DNA of 64,000 nt. It comes from Olleya sediminilitoris. Lineage in GTDB: Bacteria > Bacteroidota > Bacteroidia > Flavobacteriales > Flavobacteriaceae. The notes under the pieces were generated by a model. It ran no database searches and was not told the DNA's origin. It worked only from the letters and a program-made list of their open reading frames with translations. The stretch spans positions 62,001 through 126,000 of the forward strand of contig NZ_JAEMEF010000001.1 of the NCBI RefSeq assembly GCF_016785945.1. The letters run 5' to 3'. The translations under genes were made by a program, and so were the position numbers. Positions 47,690 to 57,289 of this stretch are shown here, piece by piece (the stretch's first letter is position 1; every line of letters starts with the position of its first letter).

Positions 47690-49309
47690 ATGAAAACATT
47701 CAAAAACATAAAATATATAGGATTACTTGCTGTAGCTATTAGCTTCACAGCATGTAGCGACGAGGAAGATTTTGAAGAGCTTTTGGATCAACCACCAACG
47801 CAAGAAGCTAATCTTCCTGCATTAACAAGTGGTTCAGCAGACTTTTCAACTTTTGTTTCATTAGGCGCATCTTTTACTGCAGGTTTTACTGATGGAGCAT
47901 TATTTATAGCTGCTCAGGAAAACTCTTTTCCAAACACATTATCTAATAAATTTGCTATGACAAATGGAGGTGCTTTTAACCAACCATTAATGGAAGATAA
48001 TATTGGAGGACTACTTTTAGGAGGTAATGTAGTTGCAAATCCTAGATTATTTTTTAATGGTACTGGACCTGAAGTCTTACCAGCAACACCAACTACTGAT
48101 GTAGGTAATAGTTTAGCAGCAGATGGAAGTATATTTGAAAATGTTGGTGTACCTGGTGCTAAAAGTACACACATTGGCTTGAACGGTTACGCTAGTTTAA
48201 ACCCATATTTTGGGCGTTTTGCAAACTCACCAACAATATCAATGTTAGAATATGCTATTGCACAAAATCCAACATTTTTTACTTTGTCAGAAATTGGAGG
48301 TAATGATGTTTTAGGTTATGCCACTTCAGGAGGAGAAAGTGATACTACATCAGATAATTACGATCCAATTACACCTACAACAACATTTGATTTTGTGTTT
48401 AACGATATGGTTAATCAATTAACTGCCGTAACACCTAATGGAGTAGTTACTAATGTACCGTACATTACAGATTTACCACATTTTACAACAGTACCTCACA
48501 ACCCTCTAGATCCTACAAACCCTGATTTTGGCCCACAAATACCATTATTGAACTCAATATTTAGTGCATTAAACCCAATATTTGAAGCTGTAGATCCAGC
48601 AAGAGCTATTGTATTTTCTACTACGGAAGCAAGTCCTGTGGTGATTAAAGACGAAACTTTAGATGATATATCTGCAATAATTAGCGCACAGCTAAATGCT
48701 AGTCCAACTTTTCCGGCTTTTATAGCACAATTTGGATTACCAGCTCAAGCCGCACCATTAGTAGCAAACCTTTTAGGTGCTACTTATGGACAAACAAGAC
48801 AAGCAACACCAGCTGATTTATTAGTATTACCAAGTTCTTCAATTATAGGAACTGTAAATGAAGCTAATGTAGGAGCACTAATGGGACAAGGTTTACCACA
48901 AGCGTTAGCTGGACAATTTTCTGTAGAAGGTGTAAGCTTACCATTAGAAGACAAATGGGTATTATTACCTTCAGAACAAGACGAAATACAAATAGCTACA
49001 GATGCTTACAATGCTACTATAGCAAATGTTGCCAACACAAAAGGATTAGCTTTAGTCGATTTAAACGGGATTTTGAGTCAAGCCTCTTCTACAGGTATCA
49101 TGTTTGATGACTACAACTTAACTACAAATTTAGTTACAGGTGGCTTAGTTAGTTTAGATGGTATACATTTAACAGCAAGAGGCTATGCTTTAATGGCTAA
49201 TAAATTTTTAGAAGCTATAGATTTAACCTATGGTTCTAACTTTATTGCTTCTGGTAATGTTGCAAAAGCTGAAGATTTTGGTGTGACATACTCACCAACA
49301 TTACAGTAA
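47690..49309 (+). CDS. SGNH/GDSL-family lipolytic lipoprotein
   Basis: 539 residues. A lipoprotein signal ends at Cys22 (AISFTAC), followed by SDEEDFEE, which fits a surface-export signal. SGNH blocks: nucleophile Ser61 in SLGASFTAG, block III SEIGGNDVLGY (Asn of the oxyanion hole), and block V DGIHLTARGYALMAN with the catalytic Asp and His. The long middle region is larger than in minimal esterases. As a surface esterase co-transcribed with a TonB receptor, it probably releases or trims a lipid or ester that the receptor imports. That pairing is inference. Confidence 0.92.
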   Translation: MKTFKNIKYIGLLAVAISFTACSDEEDFEELLDQPPTQEANLPALTSGSADFSTFVSLGASFTAGFTDGALFIAAQENSFPNTLSNKFAMTNGGAFNQPLMEDNIGGLLLGGNVVANPRLFFNGTGPEVLPATPTTDVGNSLAADGSIFENVGVPGAKSTHIGLNGYASLNPYFGRFANSPTISMLEYAIAQNPTFFTLSEIGGNDVLGYATSGGESDTTSDNYDPITPTTTFDFVFNDMVNQLTAVTPNGVVTNVPYITDLPHFTTVPHNPLDPTNPDFGPQIPLLNSIFSALNPIFEAVDPARAIVFSTTEASPVVIKDETLDDISAIISAQLNASPTFPAFIAQFGLPAQAAPLVANLLGATYGQTRQATPADLLVLPSSSIIGTVNEANVGALMGQGLPQALAGQFSVEGVSLPLEDKWVLLPSEQDEIQIATDAYNATIANVANTKGLALVDLNGILSQASSTGIMFDDYNLTTNLVTGGLVSLDGIHLTARGYALMANKFLEAIDLTYGSNFIASGNVAKAEDFGVTYSPTLQ

Positions 49310-49330
49310 ACACATTATAAATGACAATAA

Positions 49331-49368
49331 AAACGTCTGCTTTTTAGTAATATAAAAAGTGGACGTTT
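49331..49368 (+). terminator. Probable terminator after the SGNH gene
   Basis: Arms AAACGTC..CTTTTT and AAAAAG..GACGTTT with one internal mismatch and an 8-base loop; the T run is weak. It lies between the SGNH gene and the atpD promoter. Confidence 0.6.
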
Positions 49369-49419
49369 CTTGTATATAAAAAAGGTTAACAAACCTCTTT
49401 TATTTTAAATTAAAACATC

Positions 49420-49427
49420 TATCTTTG
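49420..49427 (+). promoter_or_regulatory. -7 element (TATCTTTG) of the atpDC operon
   Basis: Exact TAnnTTTG match with TTTT about 19 bases upstream, 60 bases before the atpD ATG. This is the best-placed promoter element for an expected strong operon. Confidence 0.6.
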
Positions 49428-49484
49428 CACGCGAAAACAGAAGGTGTTTTCTTTCAATTAAATACCATAATATTAAACAGATAA

Positions 49485-50996
<1,512 letters not shown>

Positions 50997-51056
50997 ATTA
51001 GTTAGCAGTATTTAGTTAACTATAAACTACAGCTGCAAACTGCAAACTAAAAGAAT

Positions 51057-51335
51057 ATGTATTTAGAAATTGTATCACCAGAAGCGACATTATTTAAAGG
51101 AGAAGTAACAAGTGTTACTGTTCCTGGTATAAATGGTGAGTTTGAAATGTTAAATAATCACGCACCAATAGTATCTATATTAAAAGAAGGCACTGTTAAA
51201 ATCGTGGGAAATATCACTTTAGATAAAGAGGTTGAAGACCAATTTACTAAAGGAAACAATAATACGACACTATTAAAAATAAATTCTGGTACGCTAGAAA
51301 TGAATGACAATAAGTTAATTGTATTAGCAGACTAA
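51057..51335 (+). CDS. atpC: F0F1 ATP synthase subunit epsilon, short form
   Basis: 92 residues against about 135-140 in E. coli. The N-terminal beta-sandwich is intact (MYLEIVSPEATLFKGEV, VPGINGEFEMLNNHAPIVSIL, LKINSGTLEMNDNKLIVLAD), but the two C-terminal helices that regulate ATP hydrolysis are absent. It follows atpD by 60 bases and ends just before a strong terminator. Confidence 0.95.
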   Translation: MYLEIVSPEATLFKGEVTSVTVPGINGEFEMLNNHAPIVSILKEGTVKIVGNITLDKEVEDQFTKGNNNTTLLKINSGTLEMNDNKLIVLAD

Positions 51336-51360
51336 TACTTTAACTAGATTATAATAAAAA

Positions 51361-51386
51361 AAAGGCGAAACATATGTTTCGCCTTT
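51361..51386. terminator. Bidirectional terminator between atpC and umuD
   Basis: Perfect palindrome with 13-bp arms (AAAGGCGAAACAT and its complement), flanked by A and T runs, between convergent genes. Confidence 0.93.
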
Positions 51387-51408
51387 TTTATGCTCTATTT
51401 TTTAAAAA

Positions 51409-51849
51409 TTAAACCTTCTTAATTACATTAGTAACAATTCCCCAAATTAAAAAGTTATTGTCCTCAGTTATTTTAATAATTGGATAGTTAGGGTTTTCTG
51501 GTTGTAACCAAACTTCGTCTTTAGACACACGTAAACGTTTGACTGTAAACTCTCCATCAAGAAAACAAACTGCAATTTTATTATTTGCTGGCTCAAGACT
51601 TCTATCTATAACTAGTAAATCGTTATCATCTAACCCAGCTCCTATCATAGATTGCCCACTAACTTTTGCGTAAAAGGTAGCTTCTTTATTTTTTACTAAT
51701 TCTTCATCTAAAGATAAGCGATGCTCTTTAAAGTCTTCTGCAGGTGAAGGAAATCCTGCCGAAATTCCTGTATCAAAAAATTGACCTGCAACTCCGTCAA
51801 TAGTTTCTGGTGTATAGAAGGTTAAACTTCCAGATTTATGTGCAATCAT
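51409..51849 (-). CDS. umuD: UmuD/LexA-like S24 autoprotease
   Basis: 146 residues, no DNA-binding domain, so UmuD type. The self-cleavage site Ala31-Gly32 (GISAGFPSPAEDF), nucleophile Ser67 (SGQSMIGAG) and general base Lys104 (FTVKRLRV) are all present. After RecA-stimulated cleavage, UmuD' activates the UmuC polymerase for translesion synthesis. It lies downstream of umuC with a 126-base gap and its own candidate -7 element, the reverse of the umuDC order in enterobacteria. Confidence 0.95.
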   Translation of the reverse strand: MIAHKSGSLTFYTPETIDGVAGQFFDTGISAGFPSPAEDFKEHRLSLDEELVKNKEATFYAKVSGQSMIGAGLDDNDLLVIDRSLEPANNKIAVCFLDGEFTVKRLRVSKDEVWLQPENPNYPIIKITEDNNFLIWGIVTNVIKKV

Positions 51850-51880
51850 AGTTATCTCTATTTATATGTTGATACTACAG

Positions 51881-51888
51881 CAAATCTA
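51881..51888 (-). promoter_or_regulatory. Candidate -7 element (TAGATTTG) for umuD
   Basis: Exact TAnnTTTG match on the minus strand, 31 bases before the umuD ATG. No clear LexA-type dyad could be defined around it. Confidence 0.4.
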
Positions 51889-51975
51889 TAGACTAAACTC
51901 ATACTGTATTATCTAAATTATTCTGTTTATAAATTTACTTATTATTAGTGAGATTATTTTATTATAAAATTCATT

Positions 51976-53235
51976 TTATTTTACGACTATAATGTCATTG
52001 ATATTAGTGGTGTATCTTGGAGACAGTCGGTCTTGACGCATTTTCCAAGTTTGTTTTAAATCTTGATTTGCTATTTTAATAGCAGCACCTTTATATTTAG
52101 CATTAATAGCATCTATAGACTGCATTAATGGTTTGTGTTTGGGGTTTTCGGTATCAAATAAATGCAACTGGTGATTATCTGTAGGCACTAAACCTGTAAC
52201 AATGACACCTGCTTTTTTATATTTAATACCTTTTTTAAAAATAGACATAACAGCACTTACAGCACAATTACTAATCACTAAAGACGAATCTGTTGGGTAA
52301 GATAAATTTACACTAGTACTTGCACGATGCTGACTTAGTTCTGTTTTATGTTTATCGCTTTTTAACATAACTATAATAACATGACAGCTAGACCCTTGTT
52401 TGCGTAATTTTTCTGCACAAACTACAGCAAAAGTTGCTATACGTTCTTTAATGTAACTACTATCAGAGTAACTAAAATCAAAACTTCTAGTAGTAGCAAT
52501 CATTTTTTTTTGATCTACAGCTTCATCTAATTTTAATGTTGCTATTCCTTGTAAATCTCTTTTTAACCTTGCTTCGACTACCGAAAAATTACGTTTTACC
52601 CAATCATCGTCTAGTTTTGTAAAATCATAAGCTGTGTGACACCCTTTAGCCTTTAAACGTTTTGACAGTTGTCTTCCAACTCCCCAAACATCTTCAATTT
52701 TTAACCACTTTAAGGCTTTAATCCGTTTTTCTTCTGAATCAATAACATAAACCCCTTTAGTCTGAACAGGAAATTTACGAGCAATTTTATTTGCAACTTT
52801 ACTTAATGCTTTAGTTGGAGCAATGCCAACACATGTTGGTATTCCTGTCCATTTTAAAATCCGTTTTTTTATTTGTTGACCATAAATCTCTAAATCGTAA
52901 TTATCAAAACCTTTAAATTCTAAAAAAGATTCGTCAATACTATATACTTCAATATCTGGTGAAAACTGTTTAAGTATAGACATAACACGATTACTCATAT
53001 CACCATATAATGGATAATTAGATGATAAAACAGTAACGTTATTAGCTTTACAAAAGGATTCCCACTTAAAAATAGGAGCTCCCATTGGCAAACCTAACGC
53101 TTTAGCTTCGTCACTACGTGAGATAACACAACCATCGTTATTACTTAAAATAGCGACTGGTTTTCCTTGTAAATTAGGGTTAAAAACACGTTCGCAAGAA
53201 GCATAGAAATTATTACAATCTACAAGTGTAAACAT
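51976..53235 (-). CDS. umuC: Y-family DNA polymerase V catalytic subunit
   Basis: 419 residues, normal length. It copies past DNA lesions with UmuD'. Catalytic metal ligands lie in FTLVDCNNFYASCERVF (Asp) and VYSIDESFLEF (Asp-Glu); NNDGCVISRSDEAKALG and CVGIAPTKALSKVANKIA are conserved blocks. The C-terminal little-finger and UmuC-specific tail (about 230-419) are complete. A -7 element lies just 5 bases before the ATG, so the message may have almost no leader. Confidence 0.96.
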   Translation of the reverse strand: MFTLVDCNNFYASCERVFNPNLQGKPVAILSNNDGCVISRSDEAKALGLPMGAPIFKWESFCKANNVTVLSSNYPLYGDMSNRVMSILKQFSPDIEVYSIDESFLEFKGFDNYDLEIYGQQIKKRILKWTGIPTCVGIAPTKALSKVANKIARKFPVQTKGVYVIDSEEKRIKALKWLKIEDVWGVGRQLSKRLKAKGCHTAYDFTKLDDDWVKRNFSVVEARLKRDLQGIATLKLDEAVDQKKMIATTRSFDFSYSDSSYIKERIATFAVVCAEKLRKQGSSCHVIIVMLKSDKHKTELSQHRASTSVNLSYPTDSSLVISNCAVSAVMSIFKKGIKYKKAGVIVTGLVPTDNHQLHLFDTENPKHKPLMQSIDAINAKYKGAAIKIANQDLKQTWKMRQDRLSPRYTTNINDIIVVK

Positions 53236-53240
53236 ATGTG

Positions 53241-53248
53241 CAAAAATA
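53241..53248 (-). promoter_or_regulatory. Possible -7 element (TATTTTTG) for umuC
   Basis: Exact TAnnTTTG match but only 5 bases before the ATG, which would give a leaderless or nearly leaderless message. An AAAAATATTTTT dyad lies upstream. Confidence 0.25.
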
Positions 53249-53443
53249 CATAAAACATTTCAATTCTTTTAAAAATATTTTTGTAAAATGTTAAAATGAC
53301 CAATTAACAAAATTTAAATATTATGAAAATGTAACATTTATAACAAAAAACACACATATAAGTATAGTAACAATAAAAGCAAATTAATTTTATTGCCTAT
53401 AAACTTTTATCGTTCTATATTTAAATTTTTAAAATCCATAAAT

Positions 53444-54019
53444 ATGTTAGATTGGTTTTCTAGTTTAGAAATGTTTCCAAAAGTATTTTGGAGCCTTGCT
53501 CTAATAGCTTCTTTAATTTTTATAATTACCATAGCGCTATCTTTTATTGGTGGAGACACAGGTGATTTTGGTGATGTAGATGCAGATATTGATGCAGATA
53601 CAGGAATTGGGTTTCAGTTTATAACCTTAAAAAATCTAGTTGGTTTTTTCACCATTTTTGGATGGTCAGGTATCGCGTGTATAGATGCTGGATTATCTAA
53701 GCCATTAACCATAACAATTGCTACTATTTGTGGACTTATTATGATGGCTATTATGGCTGCAATGTTTTACTATATGCGCAAACTAAGCGATAGTGGTACA
53801 CTTAATTACAATAATGCTATTAATCAAATAGGAGAAGTTTATCTAACCGTTGGAGCAAAACGATCCAATATAGGAAAAGCACACGTCAGAATCCAAGGTG
53901 CTTTAAGAGAATTAGAGGCATTAACAGACAGTACAACAGATTTAAAAACTGGTACAGTAATAAAAGTGAAATCTGTAACATCAAACGGAATATTAATCAT
54001 TGAAAAACTTAACAACTAA
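53444..54019 (+). CDS. NfeD-like/OB-fold membrane protein partner of flotillin
   Basis: 191 residues from the ATG at 53444 (MLDWFSSLEMFP). A TTG 51 bases upstream is in frame but adds only a charged leader. Three or so membrane segments occur (about 14-33, 55-80, 85-110). A cytoplasmic beta-rich OB-fold domain follows at about 125-190 (IGEVYLTVGAKRSNIGKAHVRIQG, GTVIKVKSVTSNGILIIEKL), as in NfeD/YqiJ proteins. Such proteins pair with flotillins in membrane microdomains; here the flotillin gene starts 8 bases downstream. Confidence 0.85.
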   Translation: MLDWFSSLEMFPKVFWSLALIASLIFIITIALSFIGGDTGDFGDVDADIDADTGIGFQFITLKNLVGFFTIFGWSGIACIDAGLSKPLTITIATICGLIMMAIMAAMFYYMRKLSDSGTLNYNNAINQIGEVYLTVGAKRSNIGKAHVRIQGALRELEALTDSTTDLKTGTVIKVKSVTSNGILIIEKLNN

Positions 54020-54027
54020 TTAAACCT

Positions 54028-55446
54028 ATGTTTTTACAAACCACACAAGACACTTTTAATTTAGGCTTCCCTATAACCATTATAGCAGCTGTATTATTTA
54101 TTTTCCTATTTTTAATAGTGTTAATAAGACGTTATAAACGCTGTCCTTCTGATCGCATACTAGTAGTATACGGAAAAGTAGGTGGCGGACAATCTGCTAA
54201 ATGTATTCATGGTGGAGCTGCCTTTATTTTACCAGTTATACAAGATTATCAATTCTTAGATTTGACACCAATATCTATAGAAGTTAATTTAGTTAATGCA
54301 TTATCAAAACAAAATATTCGTGTAAACGTCCCTTCAAGATTCACCATTGGTGTGTCTACAGAACCTGGAATTATGCAAAATGCTGCCGAACGTTTATTAG
54401 GTTTAAACCAAGACAACATTCAAGAGCTAGCACAAGAGATTATCTTTGGTCAATTACGTTTAGTAGTAGCATCAATGGATATAGAAGAAATTAATAGCGA
54501 CAGAGACAAATTTTTAACCAACATATCACAAAGTGTTGAATCTGAACTAAAAAAGGTTGGACTTAAACTAATTAACGTAAACATTACAGATATTGTAGAC
54601 GAGTCTGGTTATATTGAAGCTTTAGGTAAAGAAGCTGCAGCACATGCAATTAACGCTGCACGTAAATCTGTAGCCGAAAAAAACAGAGATGGATCTATTG
54701 GTGAGGCTAATGCAGTGCAAGATGAAAGATCTCAGGTTGCAGCTGCTAATGCACAAGCAGTAGAAGGAGAAAATACCGCAAAAATTGCTGTTGCCAATTC
54801 AGATTCATTACGTCGTCAACGCGAAGCCGAAGCTGGTCGTGTGGCAGTAGCATCAGAAAAAGTACAGACCGCAAAAGCCTTAGAAGAATCTTATGCTGCA
54901 GAACAGGATGCCGAAGCAGCAAGAGCAGAACGTGAACGCTCATCTCAAATGGCTGACGTAATTGTACCTGCTGAAATTGATAAACGAAAAGTAGAAATTG
55001 ACGCTGAAGCAAGAGCAGAAAACATAAGACGAATTGCAAAGGGAGAAGCTGACGCCATTTTATTTAAAGCACAAGCCGAAGCACAAGGTCTTTACGAGGT
55101 ATTAACCAAACAAGCTGCTGGTTTAGATCAAATTGTTAAAGCTGCAGGAAATAACTCTAAAGACGCTGTATTATTGTTAATTGCCGATAAACTTCCTGAG
55201 TTAGTTAAAACACAAGCAGAAGCTATTAAAAATATCAAAATAGATAAAGTTACCGTTTGGGAAAATGGAGGAAAAGGTGAAGATGGAAAATCATCTACAG
55301 CTAATTTCTTATCCGGAATGTACAAATCAGTACCACCATTACAAGACATGTTTAATATGGCTGGAATGGATCTACCTGAGTATTTAAAAGGAAAAGATAA
55401 ACCAAGTATTGAAGAAGCTACAATAGAGGATAGTAAGACCGAATAA
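54028..55446 (+). CDS. Flotillin-family protein (YqiK-like)
   Basis: 472 residues. One N-terminal membrane segment (about 15-35) is followed by an SPFH/PHB domain (about 45-210, RRYKRCPSDRILVVYGK, GAAFILPVIQDYQFLDL). Then comes a long Ala/Glu-rich coiled coil (about 220-380) with the repeated EAEA/ARAE heptads of flotillins, and a Gly-rich C-terminal tail (NGGKGEDGKSS). Flotillins organise membrane domains. It is co-transcribed with the NfeD-like gene and ends at a bidirectional terminator. Confidence 0.95.
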   Translation: MFLQTTQDTFNLGFPITIIAAVLFIFLFLIVLIRRYKRCPSDRILVVYGKVGGGQSAKCIHGGAAFILPVIQDYQFLDLTPISIEVNLVNALSKQNIRVNVPSRFTIGVSTEPGIMQNAAERLLGLNQDNIQELAQEIIFGQLRLVVASMDIEEINSDRDKFLTNISQSVESELKKVGLKLINVNITDIVDESGYIEALGKEAAAHAINAARKSVAEKNRDGSIGEANAVQDERSQVAAANAQAVEGENTAKIAVANSDSLRRQREAEAGRVAVASEKVQTAKALEESYAAEQDAEAARAERERSSQMADVIVPAEIDKRKVEIDAEARAENIRRIAKGEADAILFKAQAEAQGLYEVLTKQAAGLDQIVKAAGNNSKDAVLLLIADKLPELVKTQAEAIKNIKIDKVTVWENGGKGEDGKSSTANFLSGMYKSVPPLQDMFNMAGMDLPEYLKGKDKPSIEEATIEDSKTE

Positions 55447-55470
55447 CATTACTATCAAATTATAAATAAA

Positions 55471-55500
55471 AACCTCACCGATTTTTGTATCAGTGAGGTT
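55471..55500. terminator. Bidirectional terminator between flotillin and the HTH gene
   Basis: Arms AACCTCAC/GTGAGGTT with an extended imperfect inner stem, flanked by A and T runs, between convergent genes. Confidence 0.9.
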
Positions 55501-55504
55501 TTTT

Positions 55505-55711
55505 TTAATCTTCAATATATTCTAAAATATCTGCAGGCTGACAGTCTAATGCTTTACAAATAGCTTCCAGAGTAGAAAACCGCACTGCTTTAGCTTTTCC
55601 TGATTTTAGGATAGATAAATTAGCAGTTGTTATACCTATAATTTCAGATAAATCTTTACTTTTCATTTGACGCTTTGCAAGCATAACGTCTAAGTTTACT
55701 ACTATTGACAT
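55505..55711 (-). CDS. Small Cro/CI-type helix-turn-helix regulator
   Basis: 68 residues, essentially one XRE-type domain (LDVMLAKRQMKSKDLSEIIGITTANLSILKSGKAKAVRFSTLEAICKALDC, with helix-turn-helix about 17-38) and the ending QPADILEYIED. This is the short regulator that often lies with DUF2975 membrane proteins (YozG-like). It is the last gene of the unit, 3 bases after the second DUF2975 gene. It is the likely binder of the two dyads at the operon promoter, which would make it autoregulatory. Confidence 0.93.
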   Translation of the reverse strand: MSIVVNLDVMLAKRQMKSKDLSEIIGITTANLSILKSGKAKAVRFSTLEAICKALDCQPADILEYIED

Positions 55712-55714
55712 AGG

Positions 55715-56227
55715 CTATATTGTTAGGTCGTTTTCTTCAGTTACTTTTTTTGCTTTTTTGAAGACATCACTTAAAAAAATAAAAAACAAACCTATAAGCA
55801 CATGAAATATAGGAAAATGACCACTAGTTAATTTAAAAGAGGTATTTAATAAAACTGGAAAAATAAATTTACTAACAAGTTGTATTACTGCAAATATTAA
55901 TAATAAGCCACCCGCTTTTTTAAAGCTATTTATTACTACATCATTAAAATAATTCTGTTGTTCTAATTCAAAAGTAGATAGTCTTAAATTTTCTATTACT
56001 AAAACAAAAAGATAAATTAAACCCAATCCTATGATATTACTAACAATAGTGAGAATGCCAGATGTATCTGTATAATTTATAACATCATTTATAAACTTAG
56101 GATTTAATTTATCAAAATTTCCTAAAATTAAATAATACATAAATTTAATTGACTCAAAAGCAAAAGTCAATATAAATAAATAATAGAATATGTTTATTGC
56201 TTTTTTTATGATTGAAATACTTTTCAT
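55715..56227 (-). CDS. DUF2975 membrane protein (copy 2)
   Basis: 170 residues, four membrane segments (about 12-32, 60-82, 105-125, 140-160). The central loop LSTFELEQQNYFNDVVINSFKKAGGLLLIF and the end ENDLTI match DUF2975. It shares the ENxLTI tail and general plan with the upstream gene (56239-56718) but little else, so the two are old paralogues. It lies 11 bases after the first copy and 3 bases before the HTH gene. Function unknown; probably works with the regulator in membrane-linked control. Confidence 0.88.
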   Translation of the reverse strand: MKSISIIKKAINIFYYLFILTFAFESIKFMYYLILGNFDKLNPKFINDVINYTDTSGILTIVSNIIGLGLIYLFVLVIENLRLSTFELEQQNYFNDVVINSFKKAGGLLLIFAVIQLVSKFIFPVLLNTSFKLTSGHFPIFHVLIGLFFIFLSDVFKKAKKVTEENDLTI

Positions 56228-56238
56228 TTTAGCCTAAA

Positions 56239-56718
56239 TTATATAGTTAAATTGTTTTCTTGTTGTAATTGATTCCCATTGTTGATAAAATCAGTTAGAA
56301 TTATCAAACCAAAGCCTACTAATATTAAAAGCATACTTGAACTTAATCCAGAAAAAAGAGTCATACCATTAAAGTAAATCAGCAATGTTATGCTCCAAAT
56401 TAAGCTTAGACTACCTGAAACCATGAAAAGCTGACCTGTTCTTTTAAATTTTATAACATTGTTATTATTAAAAAATCCTTTTTTAACAGTGTCTTTTAAC
56501 CCTCTTTCTAAGAAAAATAAAGCAATAAAAGTTACAACTGAAATTGCTAAACCAACAAACTGTGTATAGTATCCAAATATAAACTTTTGATAAAATTCCT
56601 CTGAAAAATTCATAAAGTCAGGAGTGTAAACCACTAGATAGATATTGGATAAAAAAACAACACAATAAATCACTATCAACGCTATTATAAACCAATGTAA
56701 TATTCTTATTTTTCTCAT
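56239..56718 (-). CDS. DUF2975-like membrane protein (copy 1)
   Basis: 159 residues, four membrane segments. KDTVKKGFFNNNNVIKFKRTGQLFMV corresponds to the conserved DUF2975 loop (xxGxFxxxNVxxLxxxG), and the protein ends QQENNLTI, like the ENDLTI of its neighbour. It is the first gene of the DUF2975-DUF2975-HTH unit, behind a promoter flanked by two operator-like dyads. Confidence 0.85.
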   Translation of the reverse strand: MRKIRILHWFIIALIVIYCVVFLSNIYLVVYTPDFMNFSEEFYQKFIFGYYTQFVGLAISVVTFIALFFLERGLKDTVKKGFFNNNNVIKFKRTGQLFMVSGSLSLIWSITLLIYFNGMTLFSGLSSSMLLILVGFGLIILTDFINNGNQLQQENNLTI

Positions 56719-56734
56719 ATTTCAAATATTTTTA

Positions 56735-56751
56735 TTATTGTTTAACGATAA
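56735..56751. promoter_or_regulatory. Operator-like dyad 1 (TTATTG-N5-CGATAA)
   Basis: Same arms and spacing as the dyad at 56766-56782 except one base. It lies directly downstream of the -7 element, over the expected transcription start, 17 bases before the first DUF2975 ATG. Confidence 0.6.
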
Positions 56752-56759
56752 CAAATATA
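56752..56759 (-). promoter_or_regulatory. -7 element (TATATTTG) of the DUF2975/HTH operon
   Basis: Exact TAnnTTTG on the minus strand with a TTG 17 bases upstream, lying between the two operator-like dyads. Confidence 0.6.
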
Positions 56760-56765
56760 TAAAAA

Positions 56766-56782
56766 TTATTGATAAACAATAA
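56766..56782. promoter_or_regulatory. Operator-like dyad 2 (TTATTG-N5-CAATAA)
   Basis: Perfect 6-bp arms. Its centre is 31 bp from the centre of dyad 1, about three helical turns, so both would face the same side of the DNA. It covers the -33/-7 spacer. Confidence 0.6.
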
Positions 56783-56875
56783 TTATTTTTACAAAACAAA
56801 TAATACTTTACTTTAATTTCATTTTAAAAATGAAACCAGACGTCGTATATTTAATCAAGCATAATTATTTGTTAT

Positions 56876-57289
56876 ATGAGTCAAACTTTTAAAACCATAG
56901 CTAAATTTCAATATACAGCTGAAGCACAAATTATAAAAGGAAGGCTAGAATCTGAAGGTATTCAAGTATTTTTAAGTGACAATATAACTATAGATACAGA
57001 TCCTTTGGTCAGTAATGCTATTGGAGGCGTTAAGCTTAAGGTTTTATCTACAGATGCAATGCAAGCACAACATATTTTAGAAAGTATTAATAAATACTCT
57101 ATTGATGATGATGGTAATGCTATACATTGTCCCAATTGTAATAGTACTGAGGTCGCTATGTTTTCTACCATTAAAGATCTTAAATCTTTTTTTGCTTTTG
57201 TCTTTGGGTTTATTTCTGGTACGCTTCCCTTCTATTCAAAAGATAAATATAGATGTGCAAATTGTGACACTGAGTTTGATGTAAAATAA
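56876..57289 (+). CDS. DUF2007 domain protein with C-terminal zinc ribbon
   Basis: 137 residues. The N-terminal half (KTIAKFQYTAEAQIIKGRLESEGIQVFLSD) is the DUF2007 alpha/beta fold, proposed to be a signal-transducing domain related to PII-like folds. A zinc ribbon of two Cys pairs (HCPNCNSTEV and RCANCDTEFDVK) brackets a short hydrophobic segment (about 103-118). A 9-bp dyad (TTTCATTTT/AAAATGAAA, 56817-56835) lies upstream. It converges on the MocR-type gene with no gap between stops. Role unknown. Confidence 0.9.
   Translation: MSQTFKTIAKFQYTAEAQIIKGRLESEGIQVFLSDNITIDTDPLVSNAIGGVKLKVLSTDAMQAQHILESINKYSIDDDGNAIHCPNCNSTEVAMFSTIKDLKSFFAFVFGFISGTLPFYSKDKYRCANCDTEFDVK

Noticed and set aside
50997-51056. 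Short direct repeat CTGCAAACTGCAAAC between atpD and atpC
   Set aside because: Only two tandem 7-base units in a 60-base spacer; no sign of function.
57102-57284. 60-codon frame inside the DUF2007 gene
   Set aside because: Same-strand alternate frame of a well-supported gene; composition (MMMMVM start, Leu runs) is a by-product of the real frame.
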